The notes below the pieces were generated by a model, which made no database searches, was not told where the DNA came from, and saw only the letters and a list, made by a program, of their open reading frames with translations. This document shows positions 1 to 8,296 of a stretch of 19,325 nucleotides of DNA, in pieces (the stretch's first letter is position 1; each line of letters starts with the position of its first letter). Made by a program: the position numbers and the translations under genes. The DNA comes from an uncultured Oscillospiraceae bacterium (GTDB taxonomy: Bacteria; Bacillota; Clostridia; Oscillospirales; Oscillospiraceae): contig CAAELC010000020.1 in the NCBI GenBank assembly GCA_900756715.1, forward strand, positions 1 through 19,325, written 5' to 3'.

Positions 1-951
1 AGCCATGTGACGCTGCCTCAGGTCCGGGCCATGTACAACGGCGACCGGGCCAGAAAGGAAAGCCTGGTGGGATACGGCTTTCGCCTGCCCTGTGCCTTTG
101 ACAACCGGCCGCTGAAATTTGAAGAATTTGAGGAGCGCTTCCGGCAGGCGGTGTTCGTTTCCGCCACGCCGGGAGACTATGAAAAGGACGGAGCCGACCA
201 GATCGTGGAGCAGGTGATCCGCCCCACAGGTCTGCTGGACCCCAAGGTGGAGGTGCGGCCTGTGCTGGGCCAGATTGACGATCTGGTAGAGGAAATCCGC
301 ACCCGGGCCGGGCGGGACGAGCGGGTGCTGGTAACCACGCTGACCAAGCGCATGGCGGAGGACCTGACAGAGCATATGAAGGGGCTGGGCCTGCGGGTGC
401 GGTATATGCACTCGGACATCGTCACCATAGAGCGGATGGAGCTGATTCGCGACCTGCGTCTGGGAGAATTTGATGTGCTGGTGGGCATCAACCTGCTGCG
501 GGAGGGGCTTGACCTGCCGGAGGGGTCCATGGTGGCCATTCTGGATGCGGATAAGGAGGGCTTTTTGCGCAGCGAAACCAGCCTCATCCAGACCATCGGC
601 CGGGCGGCGCGGAACGCCGAGGGACTGGTGGTGCTGTACGCCGACACCGTTACGCCCTCCATGAAGGCGGCTATGACGGAGACGGAGCGGCGGCGGAAAA
701 AGCAGGACGCATACAACAAAGCCCACGGCATCGTGCCCAGAACCGTCCGCAAGAGCGTGCGCAAGGTGCTGGAAATTTCCCATTCGGCGGAGGAGGAGAA
801 GAAAACCGCCCGCCGCAAGCTGACGGACGCGGAGCGGGAGGCAACCATCCGGCGGCTGGAAAAGGAAATGAAGGAAGCCAGCAAGATGCTGGAGTTCGAA
901 TACGCTGCCCTGCTGCGTGACCAGATCATCCAGCTGCGGGGCGAGAAATAA
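1..951 (+). CDS. uvrB: UvrABC system protein B, C-terminal part (5' end outside window)
   Basis: This is the DNA-damage-loading helicase subunit of nucleotide excision repair. It takes over damaged DNA from UvrA and recruits UvrC. The reading frame is open from base 1, so the true start lies upstream and only the last 316 or so residues are seen (a full UvrB is about 650-700). Visible family marks are SHVTLPQVRAMYNGDRARK near the start, VFVSATPGDYE, the helicase motif-V region GINLLREGLDLPE, the DADKEGFLRSE stretch and the motif-VI segment QTIGRAARN. The last 40 residues form a UVR domain (RRLEKEMKEASKMLEFEYAALLRD), which in this family contacts UvrC and UvrA. The TAA stop overlaps the AGGAGG ribosome binding site of the next gene, so the two are probably co-transcribed. 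uvrA follows three genes downstream, which supports the call. Confidence 0.97.
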   Translation, partial: SHVTLPQVRAMYNGDRARKESLVGYGFRLPCAFDNRPLKFEEFEERFRQAVFVSATPGDYEKDGADQIVEQVIRPTGLLDPKVEVRPVLGQIDDLVEEIRTRAGRDERVLVTTLTKRMAEDLTEHMKGLGLRVRYMHSDIVTIERMELIRDLRLGEFDVLVGINLLREGLDLPEGSMVAILDADKEGFLRSETSLIQTIGRAARNAEGLVVLYADTVTPSMKAAMTETERRRKKQDAYNKAHGIVPRTVRKSVRKVLEISHSAEEEKKTARRKLTDAEREATIRRLEKEMKEASKMLEFEYAALLRDQIIQLRGEK

Positions 952-960
952 GGAGGCAGC

Positions 961-1620
961 ATGGCACAACACATACCGACCATAGACATCCGGAGGCTGG
1001 GGGATATTTCGTTTGACCGGCAGCTGGAGCGGGCGCTGCTGCCGAATCCGGAGTATGATGTAAGCCGGTGGCTGTTCGTACCCAATACCTATACGGAGTA
1101 TCGGTACATTCTGGGCACCCGGGGGGAAAATCCTCTCATCTGCGTGGGCATCAACCCCTCCACCGCCCGTCCCGGGGCGTTGGACCCTACGCTGAAAAGC
1201 GTGGAGCGGGTGGCGAAAAGCAATGGCTTTGATTCGTTCATTATGTTCAATGTCTACGCCCAGCGGGCCACCTCCCCGGACGATATGGAGCAGGAGCTGA
1301 ATCAGGAGCTCCACCGGGAGAACATGGCTGCCTTTGACTATATCCTCTCCCGGTCGCAGCAGCCCACGGTGTGGGCCGCGTGGGGGACGATTATCGAAAA
1401 AAGAACCTATCTGTGGGCGTGCCTGCGGGATATGCTTGCCATCGGGCAGGCACATAACGCCCGGTGGGTCAGCTGCGGCAAGCGGTCGGCGGCGGGACAC
1501 CCCCACCACCCGCTGTATCTGCGGTCAGATGCGCCCATGGAGGATTTTGACGCAGTGGCTTACGCCGCCGAAGGGGAGGCCCGGGCGGCTCTGGCTGCGA
1601 AAAAGCGGCGGCGGGTATGA
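961..1620 (+). CDS. DUF1643 family protein
   Basis: This 219-residue protein resembles the DUF1643 family. Its biochemical role is not known to me. The family-like core is the segment LICVGINPSTARPGALDPTLKSVERVAK (about residues 60-87), followed by FIMFNVYAQRATSP, a middle section with VWAAWGTIIEKR and a basic, proline/histidine-rich GHPHHPLYL near residue 180. The N-terminal 45 residues precede the core, and the C-terminus ends in a basic tail (AAKKRRRV). No signal peptide or membrane segment is visible, so it should be cytoplasmic. The start follows an AGGAGG overlapping the uvrB stop, with a short 4-base spacing. Its stop overlaps the TraX-like start by ATGA, indicating translational coupling. 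Placement between uvrB and uvrA suggests co-expression with repair genes, but a repair function is only inference. Confidence 0.85.
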   Translation: MAQHIPTIDIRRLGDISFDRQLERALLPNPEYDVSRWLFVPNTYTEYRYILGTRGENPLICVGINPSTARPGALDPTLKSVERVAKSNGFDSFIMFNVYAQRATSPDDMEQELNQELHRENMAAFDYILSRSQQPTVWAAWGTIIEKRTYLWACLRDMLAIGQAHNARWVSCGKRSAAGHPHHPLYLRSDAPMEDFDAVAYAAEGEARAALAAKKRRRV

Positions 1621-2312
1621 ATGCAGAACGGAAACCGGCCCTGAACGCCATGGAGCTGAAGCTGGCGGCCATGCTTGCGATGCTGCTGGACCACATCGGC
1701 GCGGTGCTGCTGCCGGGCGTGACCGTGCTGCGCTGCGTTGGACGGATTGCCTTTCCCATTTTCGCCTTTCAGATTTCGGAGGGCTGCGCCAGAACGGGAA
1801 ACGGCAAAAGGTATGCGGGGCGGCTGCTTGGGTTTGCGATTCTGTCAGAGGTTCCGTTTGACCTGATGAAAAGCGGAAGACCGTGGGCGCGGGATGGGCA
1901 GAATGTACTTTGGACGCTGCTGCTGGGGGCGCTGGCGTGCTTCTGGCTGGAGCGAATAAGGAAGCAGCCGTCCGGGGTCCTGCTTTCTGCGGCCGCAGCG
2001 GCGTTTCTTGCCGGACTGGGCTGGTGGCTGCGGGCGGATTACGGCGGCTGGGGCGTTTTGCTGACGGTGCTGTTTTACCTGAGCCGTGGAGAAAAAAACG
2101 AAAAAGCAATACAGGCGGCGGGGCTGACCGTGTTCTGCCTGGGTGTGGGCGGCGTGTCCATCCAGCTGTGGGGCGTGGCGGCAGCGGGGCTTCTCTGGCT
2201 GTATGACGGAACCGGCGGCCGGGCGGGCCGGGGCGCGCGGCGGCTGTGCTACGCCTTTTACCCGGCGCACATGATGCTTTTGTGGCTGCTGAGGCAGCTG
2301 CTGATACGATAA
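1617..2312 (+). CDS. TraX family integral membrane protein
   Basis: This 231-residue hydrophobic protein has about six or seven predicted membrane segments. It carries TraX-family landmarks: MLLDHIGAVLLP (about 22-33), GRIAFPIFAFQISEG (42-56), SEVPFDL (77-83), NVLWTLLLGA (96-105), ADYGGWGVLL (140-149) and the C-terminal YAFYPAHMMLLW (212-223). In F-type plasmids TraX N-acetylates pilin. Chromosomal Firmicutes copies are common and their substrate is unknown, so membrane acyl transfer here is an inference from the family. The start ATG overlaps the stop of the DUF1643 gene in an ATGA arrangement. The stop overlaps the AAGGAG of the following ybaK-like gene. No other conjugation gene is present, so a transfer role is unlikely. 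Confidence 0.9.
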   Translation: MNAERKPALNAMELKLAAMLAMLLDHIGAVLLPGVTVLRCVGRIAFPIFAFQISEGCARTGNGKRYAGRLLGFAILSEVPFDLMKSGRPWARDGQNVLWTLLLGALACFWLERIRKQPSGVLLSAAAAAFLAGLGWWLRADYGGWGVLLTVLFYLSRGEKNEKAIQAAGLTVFCLGVGGVSIQLWGVAAAGLLWLYDGTGGRAGRGARRLCYAFYPAHMMLLWLLRQLLIR

Positions 2313-2324
2313 GGAGCAAAGAAT

Positions 2325-2810
2325 ATGGCAAAGCATAAAGAAGAAAAAACCAATGTAATGCGAACACTGGATCAGAAAAAAATTGCCTATACCCCCCACA
2401 CCTATGACCCGAATGGGCCGGTTGACGGCGTTTCTGTGGCACAGACGCTGGGGCAGGCGGCGGAGATGGTATTTAAGACGCTGGTGACCCGCGGAGCCAG
2501 CGGAGGATATTATGTATTTGATATTCCGGTGGCGGAAAATCTGGATTTGAAGAAGGCTGCCCGGGCAGTGGGCGAAAAATCCATCGCCATGCTGCCCCAG
2601 AAGGAGCTGCTTGGCCTGACGGGCTATGTCCACGGCGGGTGCAGCCCGGTGGGGATGAAAAAACAGTTTCCCACCGTGTTCCACGAAACGGCGGCGCAGC
2701 TGCCGCGGATTATGGTGTCGGCGGGGAAAATCGGCTATCAGGTGGAATGCGACCCATCCGAGCTGTTGAAGCTGCTGGGCGCCGGAACGGCGGATATTAT
2801 CGTAAAATAA
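2325..2810 (+). CDS. ybaK: YbaK/EbsC-type Cys-tRNA deacylase
   Basis: This is a 161-residue single-domain protein of the YbaK/EbsC family. Members hydrolyse Cys-tRNA(Pro) and related mischarged tRNAs in trans, keeping translation accurate in the cytoplasm. Family marks are the AEMVFKTLVTRG segment with the conserved lysine (K51), YYVFDIPVAENLDLKKAARAVG (about 62-83) and the glycine-rich GYVHGGCSPVGMKK (100-113). The last part ends normally at ...AGTADIIVK, giving a length typical of the family. AAGGAG lies 8 bases before the ATG. The gene sits 12 bases after the TraX-like gene and 18 bases before uvrA, so it belongs to the same transcript. A more general aminoacyl-tRNA deacylase activity cannot be excluded from sequence alone. 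Confidence 0.94.
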   Translation: MAKHKEEKTNVMRTLDQKKIAYTPHTYDPNGPVDGVSVAQTLGQAAEMVFKTLVTRGASGGYYVFDIPVAENLDLKKAARAVGEKSIAMLPQKELLGLTGYVHGGCSPVGMKKQFPTVFHETAAQLPRIMVSAGKIGYQVECDPSELLKLLGAGTADIIVK

Positions 2811-2828
2811 CAGACTGAGGGAGACACT

Positions 2829-5684
2829 ATGCAGGACCATATTTTCGTCAAGGGTGCAAGAGAGAATAACCTGAAAAACATTGATGTGACTATTCCCAGA
2901 GACAAGCTGGTGGTGCTGACGGGGCTTTCCGGCAGCGGCAAGTCCTCTCTGGCCTTTGACACGATTTATGCCGAGGGGCAGCGGCGGTATGTGGAAAGCC
3001 TGTCCAGCTATGCCCGGATGTTTCTCGGGCAGATGGATAAGCCGGATGTGGATTATATTGACGGCCTTTCCCCTGCCATATCCATTGACCAGAAAACCAC
3101 CAGCAAAAACCCCCGCTCCACCGTGGGCACGGTGACGGAAATCTACGACTATTTCCGCCTGCTGTGGGCGCGGGTGGGCACGCCCCACTGCCCCAAGTGC
3201 GGCAAGGAAATCCGCCAGCAGACGGTGGATCAAATCATTGACCAGATTCTCTCCCTGTCGGAGGGGACACGGATTCAGGTGCTGGCCCCGGTGGTGCGGG
3301 GCCGGAAGGGCGAGCATACCAAGGTGCTGGACGGCGCCCGGCGCAGCGGCTTTGCCAGAGTGCGGGTAGATGGAAATCTCTACGACCTGTCGGAGGAGAT
3401 TCCCATGGAGAAAAACAAAAAGCACACCGTGGAGGTGTTGGTTGACCGGCTGATTGTCCGGCCCGACATCCGCCAGCGGCTGACGGACTCGGTGGAGACG
3501 GCCTCGGGCCAGTCCGGCGGACTGGTGACGATAAATCTGCTGCGGGAGGAGCAGGACCTGCACTTTTCCCAGAACTATGCCTGCGATGACTGCGGCATCT
3601 CCATCGAGGAGCTGACGCCCCGGATGTTCTCCTTCAACAGCCCCTTTGGGGCCTGCCCTACCTGTACGGGGCTTGGAATGCAGCTGAAGGCAGACCCGGC
3701 GCTGATTATTCCGGATGAGTCGCTGTCCATTCTGGATGGGGCCATTGTGGCCAGCGGGTGGAATTCCATCCGGTCAGACGGCATCAGCCGCATGTACTTT
3801 GAGGCGCTGGCCAAAAAATACCAGTTTTCCCTGCGGACGCCGGTAAAAGACCTGCCTGCACAGGTCAAGCAGGTGATTCTATATGGCACCGGCGGCGAAA
3901 AGCTGGAGCTGCACTATGACCAGCCCCGGGGCAGAGGGGTGCTGCATCAGGCATTTGAGGGCGTGGCAAACAATCTGGAGCGGCGGTATCAGGAAACACA
4001 ATCCGATGCCAGCCGCCGGGAAATTGAGGAGTTTATGGGCGAGTGTCCCTGCCCCGCGTGCGGCGGCAGGCGGCTGCGGCCGGAGGCGCTGGCAGTGACG
4101 GTTGGGGGGCTTTCCATTGTGGAGGCCACGGAGCTTCCGGTGGATGATGCCATTGTATTCTTCGACCGGCTGGAGCTGCGGCCCACCCAGATGGTGATTG
4201 CCGCCCAGATTCTCAAGGAAATCCGCTCCCGGCTCCGCTTCCTGCAATCGGTGGGACTGGGCTACCTGACCCTGTCCCGCTCCAGCGGCACCCTGTCCGG
4301 CGGCGAGAGCCAGCGCATCCGGCTGGCCACCCAGATCGGCAGCAGCCTGATGGGCGTTCTGTATATTCTGGATGAGCCCTCCATCGGCCTGCACCAGCGC
4401 GACAACGACAAGCTGCTGGCCACATTGCAGCGGCTGCGCGATCTGGGCAACACCCTGATCGTTGTGGAGCATGACGAGGACACCATGCGCGCGGCGGACT
4501 ATCTCATTGATGTGGGGCCGGGGGCCGGAAGCCACGGCGGCCGGATCGTGGCCGCCGGTACGCCTGAGGAGGTTATGAAGAATCCGGACTCCCTGACGGG
4601 CCAGTATCTGTCGGGTAGACGGCGCATTGCGCTGCCTGCCGTTCGCAGACCCGGCAGCGGGAAATTCCTGACCGTGCGGGGTGCGGAGGAAAATAATCTG
4701 AAAAATATTGATGTGTCTATCCCGCTGGGAACGCTGACCTGTGTTACCGGCGTTTCCGGCAGCGGGAAAAGCTCATTGGTCAATGAGATCATCTTTAAGC
4801 GGCTGGGCGTGGAGCTGAACAGAATGAAGACCCATCCCGGCAAGCACCGGGCCATCGAGGGGCTGGAGGCACTGGACAAGGTGGTAGGCATCGACCAAAG
4901 CCCCATCGGCCGCACGCCACGGTCCAATCCGGCTACCTATACGAACCTGTTCAACGACATCCGCAATCTCTTTGCTGCCACACAGGAGGCCAAGGCCCGG
5001 GGATATGGGCCGGGGCGTTTTTCCTTCAACACCAAAGGCGGCCGGTGCGAGGCGTGCTGCGGCGACGGCCTGCTGAAAATCGAGATGCACTTTTTGTCAG
5101 ATGTGTATGTGCCCTGCGAGGTGTGCCGCGGCAAGCGCTATAACCGCGAGACGCTGGAGGTGCACTATAAGGGTAAAAATATCTCCGAGGTGCTGGATAT
5201 GACCGTGGAGGAGGCGCTGACTTTCTTTGACGCAGTGCCTAAAATCGCCGAGCGGCTGCGAACGCTGAGCGATGTGGGATTGGGATATGTAAAGCTGGGC
5301 CAGTCCTCCACCACCCTGTCCGGGGGAGAAGCACAGCGGGTAAAGCTGGCTACGGAGCTTTCCCGGCGGGCCACAGGGCGGACCTTCTATATTCTGGACG
5401 AACCGACCACGGGCCTTCATGCCGAAGATGTGCGCAAGCTGCTGCAGGTGCTGCAGCGGCTGGTGGACGCGGGCAACACGGTGCTGGTGATTGAACACAA
5501 TCTGGATGTAATCAAATGCGCCGACTGGATCGTGGATCTTGGCCCCGAAGGGGGCGTGGGCGGCGGCACGGTGGTGGCCCAGGGCACACCGGAGCAGGTG
5601 GCGGAGGTGGAGGCCTCCTATACCGGGCAGTATCTGAAAAAAATCCTGCTCCGGGACGGCGGCGTGCTTCCGGCAGAGAAGTAA
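2829..5684 (+). CDS. uvrA: UvrABC system protein A (excinuclease ATPase subunit)
   Basis: This is a complete 951-residue UvrA, the damage-recognition ATPase that works as a dimer and loads UvrB. It has two ABC modules. The first has Walker A GLSGSGKSS at 32-40, a signature LSGGESQRIRLA at 489-500 and Walker B LYILDEPSIGLH at 511-522. The second has Walker A GVSGSGKSS at 641-649, signature LSGGEAQRVKLA near 830-841 and Walker B FYILDEPTTGLH at 853-864. Zinc-binding pairs are visible at C252/C255 with C276/C279 and at C740/C743 with C763/C766. Additional CPKC (121-124) and CPCPAC (406-411) clusters fall in the UvrB-interaction and insertion regions. The length is typical (about 940-960). GAGGGAG lies 5 bases upstream of the ATG. 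Together with uvrB it completes two of the three Uvr subunits; uvrC is not in the window. Confidence 0.98.
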   Translation: MQDHIFVKGARENNLKNIDVTIPRDKLVVLTGLSGSGKSSLAFDTIYAEGQRRYVESLSSYARMFLGQMDKPDVDYIDGLSPAISIDQKTTSKNPRSTVGTVTEIYDYFRLLWARVGTPHCPKCGKEIRQQTVDQIIDQILSLSEGTRIQVLAPVVRGRKGEHTKVLDGARRSGFARVRVDGNLYDLSEEIPMEKNKKHTVEVLVDRLIVRPDIRQRLTDSVETASGQSGGLVTINLLREEQDLHFSQNYACDDCGISIEELTPRMFSFNSPFGACPTCTGLGMQLKADPALIIPDESLSILDGAIVASGWNSIRSDGISRMYFEALAKKYQFSLRTPVKDLPAQVKQVILYGTGGEKLELHYDQPRGRGVLHQAFEGVANNLERRYQETQSDASRREIEEFMGECPCPACGGRRLRPEALAVTVGGLSIVEATELPVDDAIVFFDRLELRPTQMVIAAQILKEIRSRLRFLQSVGLGYLTLSRSSGTLSGGESQRIRLATQIGSSLMGVLYILDEPSIGLHQRDNDKLLATLQRLRDLGNTLIVVEHDEDTMRAADYLIDVGPGAGSHGGRIVAAGTPEEVMKNPDSLTGQYLSGRRRIALPAVRRPGSGKFLTVRGAEENNLKNIDVSIPLGTLTCVTGVSGSGKSSLVNEIIFKRLGVELNRMKTHPGKHRAIEGLEALDKVVGIDQSPIGRTPRSNPATYTNLFNDIRNLFAATQEAKARGYGPGRFSFNTKGGRCEACCGDGLLKIEMHFLSDVYVPCEVCRGKRYNRETLEVHYKGKNISEVLDMTVEEALTFFDAVPKIAERLRTLSDVGLGYVKLGQSSTTLSGGEAQRVKLATELSRRATGRTFYILDEPTTGLHAEDVRKLLQVLQRLVDAGNTVLVIEHNLDVIKCADWIVDLGPEGGVGGGTVVAQGTPEQVAEVEASYTGQYLKKILLRDGGVLPAEK

Positions 5685-5692
5685 GAAACACC

Positions 5693-5738
5693 CCATCCGC
5701 ATGTGGGCCATATACTGGCCTGAGGTGATGGCGGATGG
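5693..5738 (+). promoter_or_regulatory. Inverted repeat enclosing the start of the small membrane protein gene
   Basis: CCATCCGC (5693-5700) is exactly complementary to GCGGATGG (5731-5738), and the second arm contains the ATG at 5735. Nested inside is GGCCA-TATAC-TGGCC (5706-5720). The GAGGTG ribosome binding site (5722-5727) lies inside the loop region. If the RNA folds this way it would hide the start codon, so translation could depend on ribosomes arriving from uvrA. The structure is seen in sequence; the regulatory role is inferred. Confidence 0.4.
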
Positions 5739-6064
5739 AGCTGCTGGAGAACGGGATAATCGCCTTTCTGGCGGCGGTGGGGCTGACGGCGCTTTTGTGG
5801 GGCTTTGCGGGGCTGGTGCTGCGCAGAAGGCCCCGGCCGGTGGAGGCGCTGCTGGTGCTGCCGGCCCGGGCAGACGGAGAGACGCTGGAGATGGATGTGA
5901 GGACGCTGGAGACATTCCGCCAGCAGATAGGGCCGCATATACCCATTGTGGTGGCCGATCAGGGCCTGTCGGAGACGGGACGAAGACGGGCGCAGCTTTT
6001 GGCGGAGCAGGTGGACGGTTTGACGGTGCTGCCGGAAACGGAGCTGAGAAAAATACTGAGATAA
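5735..6064 (+). CDS. Small membrane-anchored protein of unknown function
   Basis: I do not recognise this 109-residue protein as a named family. Residues about 8-29 form one hydrophobic segment (IIAFLAAVGLTALLWGFAGLVL), followed by the positive cluster RRRPRP. This predicts a single N-terminal anchor with the remainder in the cytoplasm. The soluble part starts with a beta-strand-like VEALLVLPA and later has HIPIVVADQGLSETGRRRAQLLAEQ. This pattern loosely recalls the first half of a family-2 glycosyltransferase fold, but it is far too short to be an enzyme of that kind and has no DxD motif. GAGGTG lies 7 bases before the ATG. It sits 50 bases after uvrA and 12 before recD2, so co-expression with repair genes is likely. 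It could be a degenerate glycosyltransferase remnant or a lineage-specific small protein. Confidence 0.72.
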   Translation: MELLENGIIAFLAAVGLTALLWGFAGLVLRRRPRPVEALLVLPARADGETLEMDVRTLETFRQQIGPHIPIVVADQGLSETGRRRAQLLAEQVDGLTVLPETELRKILR

Positions 6065-6076
6065 CGGGAGAAGGAT

Positions 6077-8296
6077 ATGGGTGAGCGCTGCACGGTGGAG
6101 GGCACCGTACAATCGGTGATCTTTCAGAACGAAGAAAACGGCTATGCGGTGCTGTCCCTGCTGACAGAGCAGGGGGAGCTGATTACCGTGGTGGGGTGTA
6201 TTCCCTGTGCCGCACCCGGAGAGGGGATGACCGTGACGGGGGTGTGGGTGAACCACCCCTCCTACGGGCCCCAAATCACCTGCGAGCAGGTGGAGCGCCG
6301 GATGCCCCGCGAGGAGGACGAGATGGTCAGCTATCTTGCCTCCGGCATTATCAAGGGCGTGGGGCAGACCACGGCGCAGCGGCTGGTGGAGACCTTCGGC
6401 GCAGATACGCTGCGCGTTATAGAGGAGGAGCCGGAGCGGATGAGCCGCATCAAGGGCATCACGGCCAAAAAGGCAATGGAAATCTCCCGGGCCTTCCGGG
6501 AGGTGACGGGCCTGCGGCGCACCATGGAATTTATGGCCCGGTATGATTTGCCGGTGTATCTGGCGGTGCAGATGCACCGCATCTACGGAAGCGAAGCGAT
6601 GGCTCGCCTGCGGGAAAACCCCTACCTGCTGACGGATGAGCGCTTTGGCGTGAACTTTGCCAGTGCGGATGAAATCGCCCTGAGCATGGGCTTTGATGCA
6701 GACAACAGCTGCCGAACAGAGGCGGCCCTGACCCACGAGCTGGCCCACAATATGGGAAACGGCCATGTGTTTCTGCCCAGAGAAAAGCTGATTGCCGCCA
6801 CGGCGCAGCTGATCGGACTGGAAGCGGAAGCAGTGGAGATTGCGCTGGATGGCCTTTTGTCCCGGGGGGTCATTCATCAGGAGCAGATTGCCAATGTGCA
6901 GGGCTGCTACCTGCGGCGCATGTGGGAGGCGGAGACCTTTGTTGCCCGGAAGCTGCTGGAAATGGTTCGCTTTCCCTATGCGCAGAGGAAAAATGTAAGC
7001 CGGGTCATCGAAGAAATCGAGGTGACACAGGGCGTGCGCTATGCGCCGCTGCAGCGGCAGGCTGTGGAGCTGGCGGCCCGGGAGGGAGTGCTGCTGCTGA
7101 CCGGCGGACCGGGCACCGGCAAGACGACCTCTACCCGGGGAATCGTGACGCTGTTTGAAAAAATGGAACTGGATGTGCTGCTGCTGGCCCCGACAGGCCG
7201 GGCAGCCAACCGTATGAGCGAGCTGTGCGCAAGGGAGGCGCAGACCATCCACCGCTGCCTTGGCATGAGCTATGACGACAGGACGGGGGAAGTGACCTTC
7301 AAAAAAGGCCCGCAGGAGCCGCTGGAGGCAGAGGCGGTGATTGTGGACGAGATGAGCATGGTGGACCTGCCTTTGATGCAGGCGCTGCTGGCGGCGCTGC
7401 GACCCGGCTGCCGGCTGGTCATGGTGGGGGACCCGGATCAGCTGCCGGCAGTGGGGCCGGGGAATGTGTTCGGCGACCTGATCCGAAGCGGCGTCCTGCC
7501 ACGGGTGGGGCTGGTGGAAATATTCCGGCAGGCGGAGCAGTCGGCCATCATCCGCAGCGCCCATGCGGTGAATCTGGGACAGGCTCCCGACCTGAAAAGC
7601 AACCGGGGGGATTTCTTCTTTCTGTGCAGGCGCACCAGCGACCGGCTTCTGAGCACCGTGGTAGAGCTGTGCAAAACCCGGCTGCCGGAGAAGATGGGAA
7701 TCCCGGCGGGAGAAATTCAGGTGCTGTCCCCCACCCGGAAGGGAGAGACGGGGACGGTGCAGCTGAACCGGCTTTTGCAGGCGGCGCTGAACCCGCCGTC
7801 GCCGGGGAAAAATCAGAAGGCGTTCGGCGACCTTCTGTTCCGGGAAGGGGACCGGGTGATGCAGACCCGGAATAATTACGATGTGCTCTGGGAGCGGGAG
7901 GACGGTACTGCCGGAACGGGAATCTTCAACGGCGATGTGGGTGTGATTGAGGACATCGACCCTGCCGGGGAGCTGATTACCATCCGGTTTGACGGGCGTG
8001 TCGCCGTGTACACGGCGGACCTACTGGGACAGCTGGATCTGGCGTACGCCATCACCGTACATAAGGCGCAGGGCAGCGAATACCGGGCGGTGATCCTGCT
8101 GACGGCTCCTACGGCACCGGCCCTGATGGTGCGGGGCGTGCTGTACACCGCCATTACCCGGGCCAGGGAATTGCTGATTCTGGTGGGCGACGATGTGGTG
8201 CCGGGGAAAATGGCGGAAAATGACCGCAAGGCCCGGCGCTACAGCGGCTTGCGGCGCAGACTGAAGGAGGGGGGAGCGGCCTGTGGGAATGAATAA
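6077..8296 (+). CDS. recD2: ATP-dependent RecD2-type DNA helicase
   Basis: This 739-residue protein matches RecD2, the 5'-to-3' superfamily-1B helicase found in bacteria that lack RecBCD. It acts in replication-fork and repair metabolism. The N-terminal OB-like region (1-75) is followed by helix-hairpin-helix sequence, with GIIKGVGQTTAQRLVE at about 90-105 and RIKGITAKKAMEI at about 124-136. The motor has Walker A LTGGPGTGKTT (341-351), motif Ia LLLAPTGRAANRM, Walker B AVIVDEMSMVD (420-430), motif III MVGDPDQLPAVGPG (449-462) and LVEIFRQ. The late motifs are LAYAITVHKAQGSEY and LYTAITRARELLILVG. The extra N-terminal domain separates it from RecBCD RecD, and neither recB nor recC is nearby. 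GGGAG lies 6 bases before the ATG. The stop overlaps the start of comF. Confidence 0.96.
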   Translation: MGERCTVEGTVQSVIFQNEENGYAVLSLLTEQGELITVVGCIPCAAPGEGMTVTGVWVNHPSYGPQITCEQVERRMPREEDEMVSYLASGIIKGVGQTTAQRLVETFGADTLRVIEEEPERMSRIKGITAKKAMEISRAFREVTGLRRTMEFMARYDLPVYLAVQMHRIYGSEAMARLRENPYLLTDERFGVNFASADEIALSMGFDADNSCRTEAALTHELAHNMGNGHVFLPREKLIAATAQLIGLEAEAVEIALDGLLSRGVIHQEQIANVQGCYLRRMWEAETFVARKLLEMVRFPYAQRKNVSRVIEEIEVTQGVRYAPLQRQAVELAAREGVLLLTGGPGTGKTTSTRGIVTLFEKMELDVLLLAPTGRAANRMSELCAREAQTIHRCLGMSYDDRTGEVTFKKGPQEPLEAEAVIVDEMSMVDLPLMQALLAALRPGCRLVMVGDPDQLPAVGPGNVFGDLIRSGVLPRVGLVEIFRQAEQSAIIRSAHAVNLGQAPDLKSNRGDFFFLCRRTSDRLLSTVVELCKTRLPEKMGIPAGEIQVLSPTRKGETGTVQLNRLLQAALNPPSPGKNQKAFGDLLFREGDRVMQTRNNYDVLWEREDGTAGTGIFNGDVGVIEDIDPAGELITIRFDGRVAVYTADLLGQLDLAYAITVHKAQGSEYRAVILLTAPTAPALMVRGVLYTAITRARELLILVGDDVVPGKMAENDRKARRYSGLRRRLKEGGAACGNE

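Noticed and set aside
177..1085. Long open minus-strand frame opposite uvrB
   Set aside because: The translation is serine/arginine-rich with no family features and lies antisense to a clear uvrB. It is a by-product of GC-rich codon use.
1617..2312. TraX as evidence for a conjugative element
   Set aside because: No relaxase, coupling protein, pilus, integrase or attachment repeat is nearby. Chromosomal TraX-like proteins are common.
1845..3563. 572-residue open frame on the minus strand across the TraX-like gene, the ybaK-like gene and uvrA
   Set aside because: It is histidine/glutamine/arginine-rich low-complexity translation spanning three real genes, with no ribosome binding site or motif.
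5618..7564. 648-residue minus-strand open frame opposite recD2
   Set aside because: It shows the same composition artefact and overlaps the intact recD2 and small-protein genes.
6077..8296. RecD subunit of a RecBCD complex
   Set aside because: The protein has the long N-terminal domain of RecD2, and no recB or recC gene is present.
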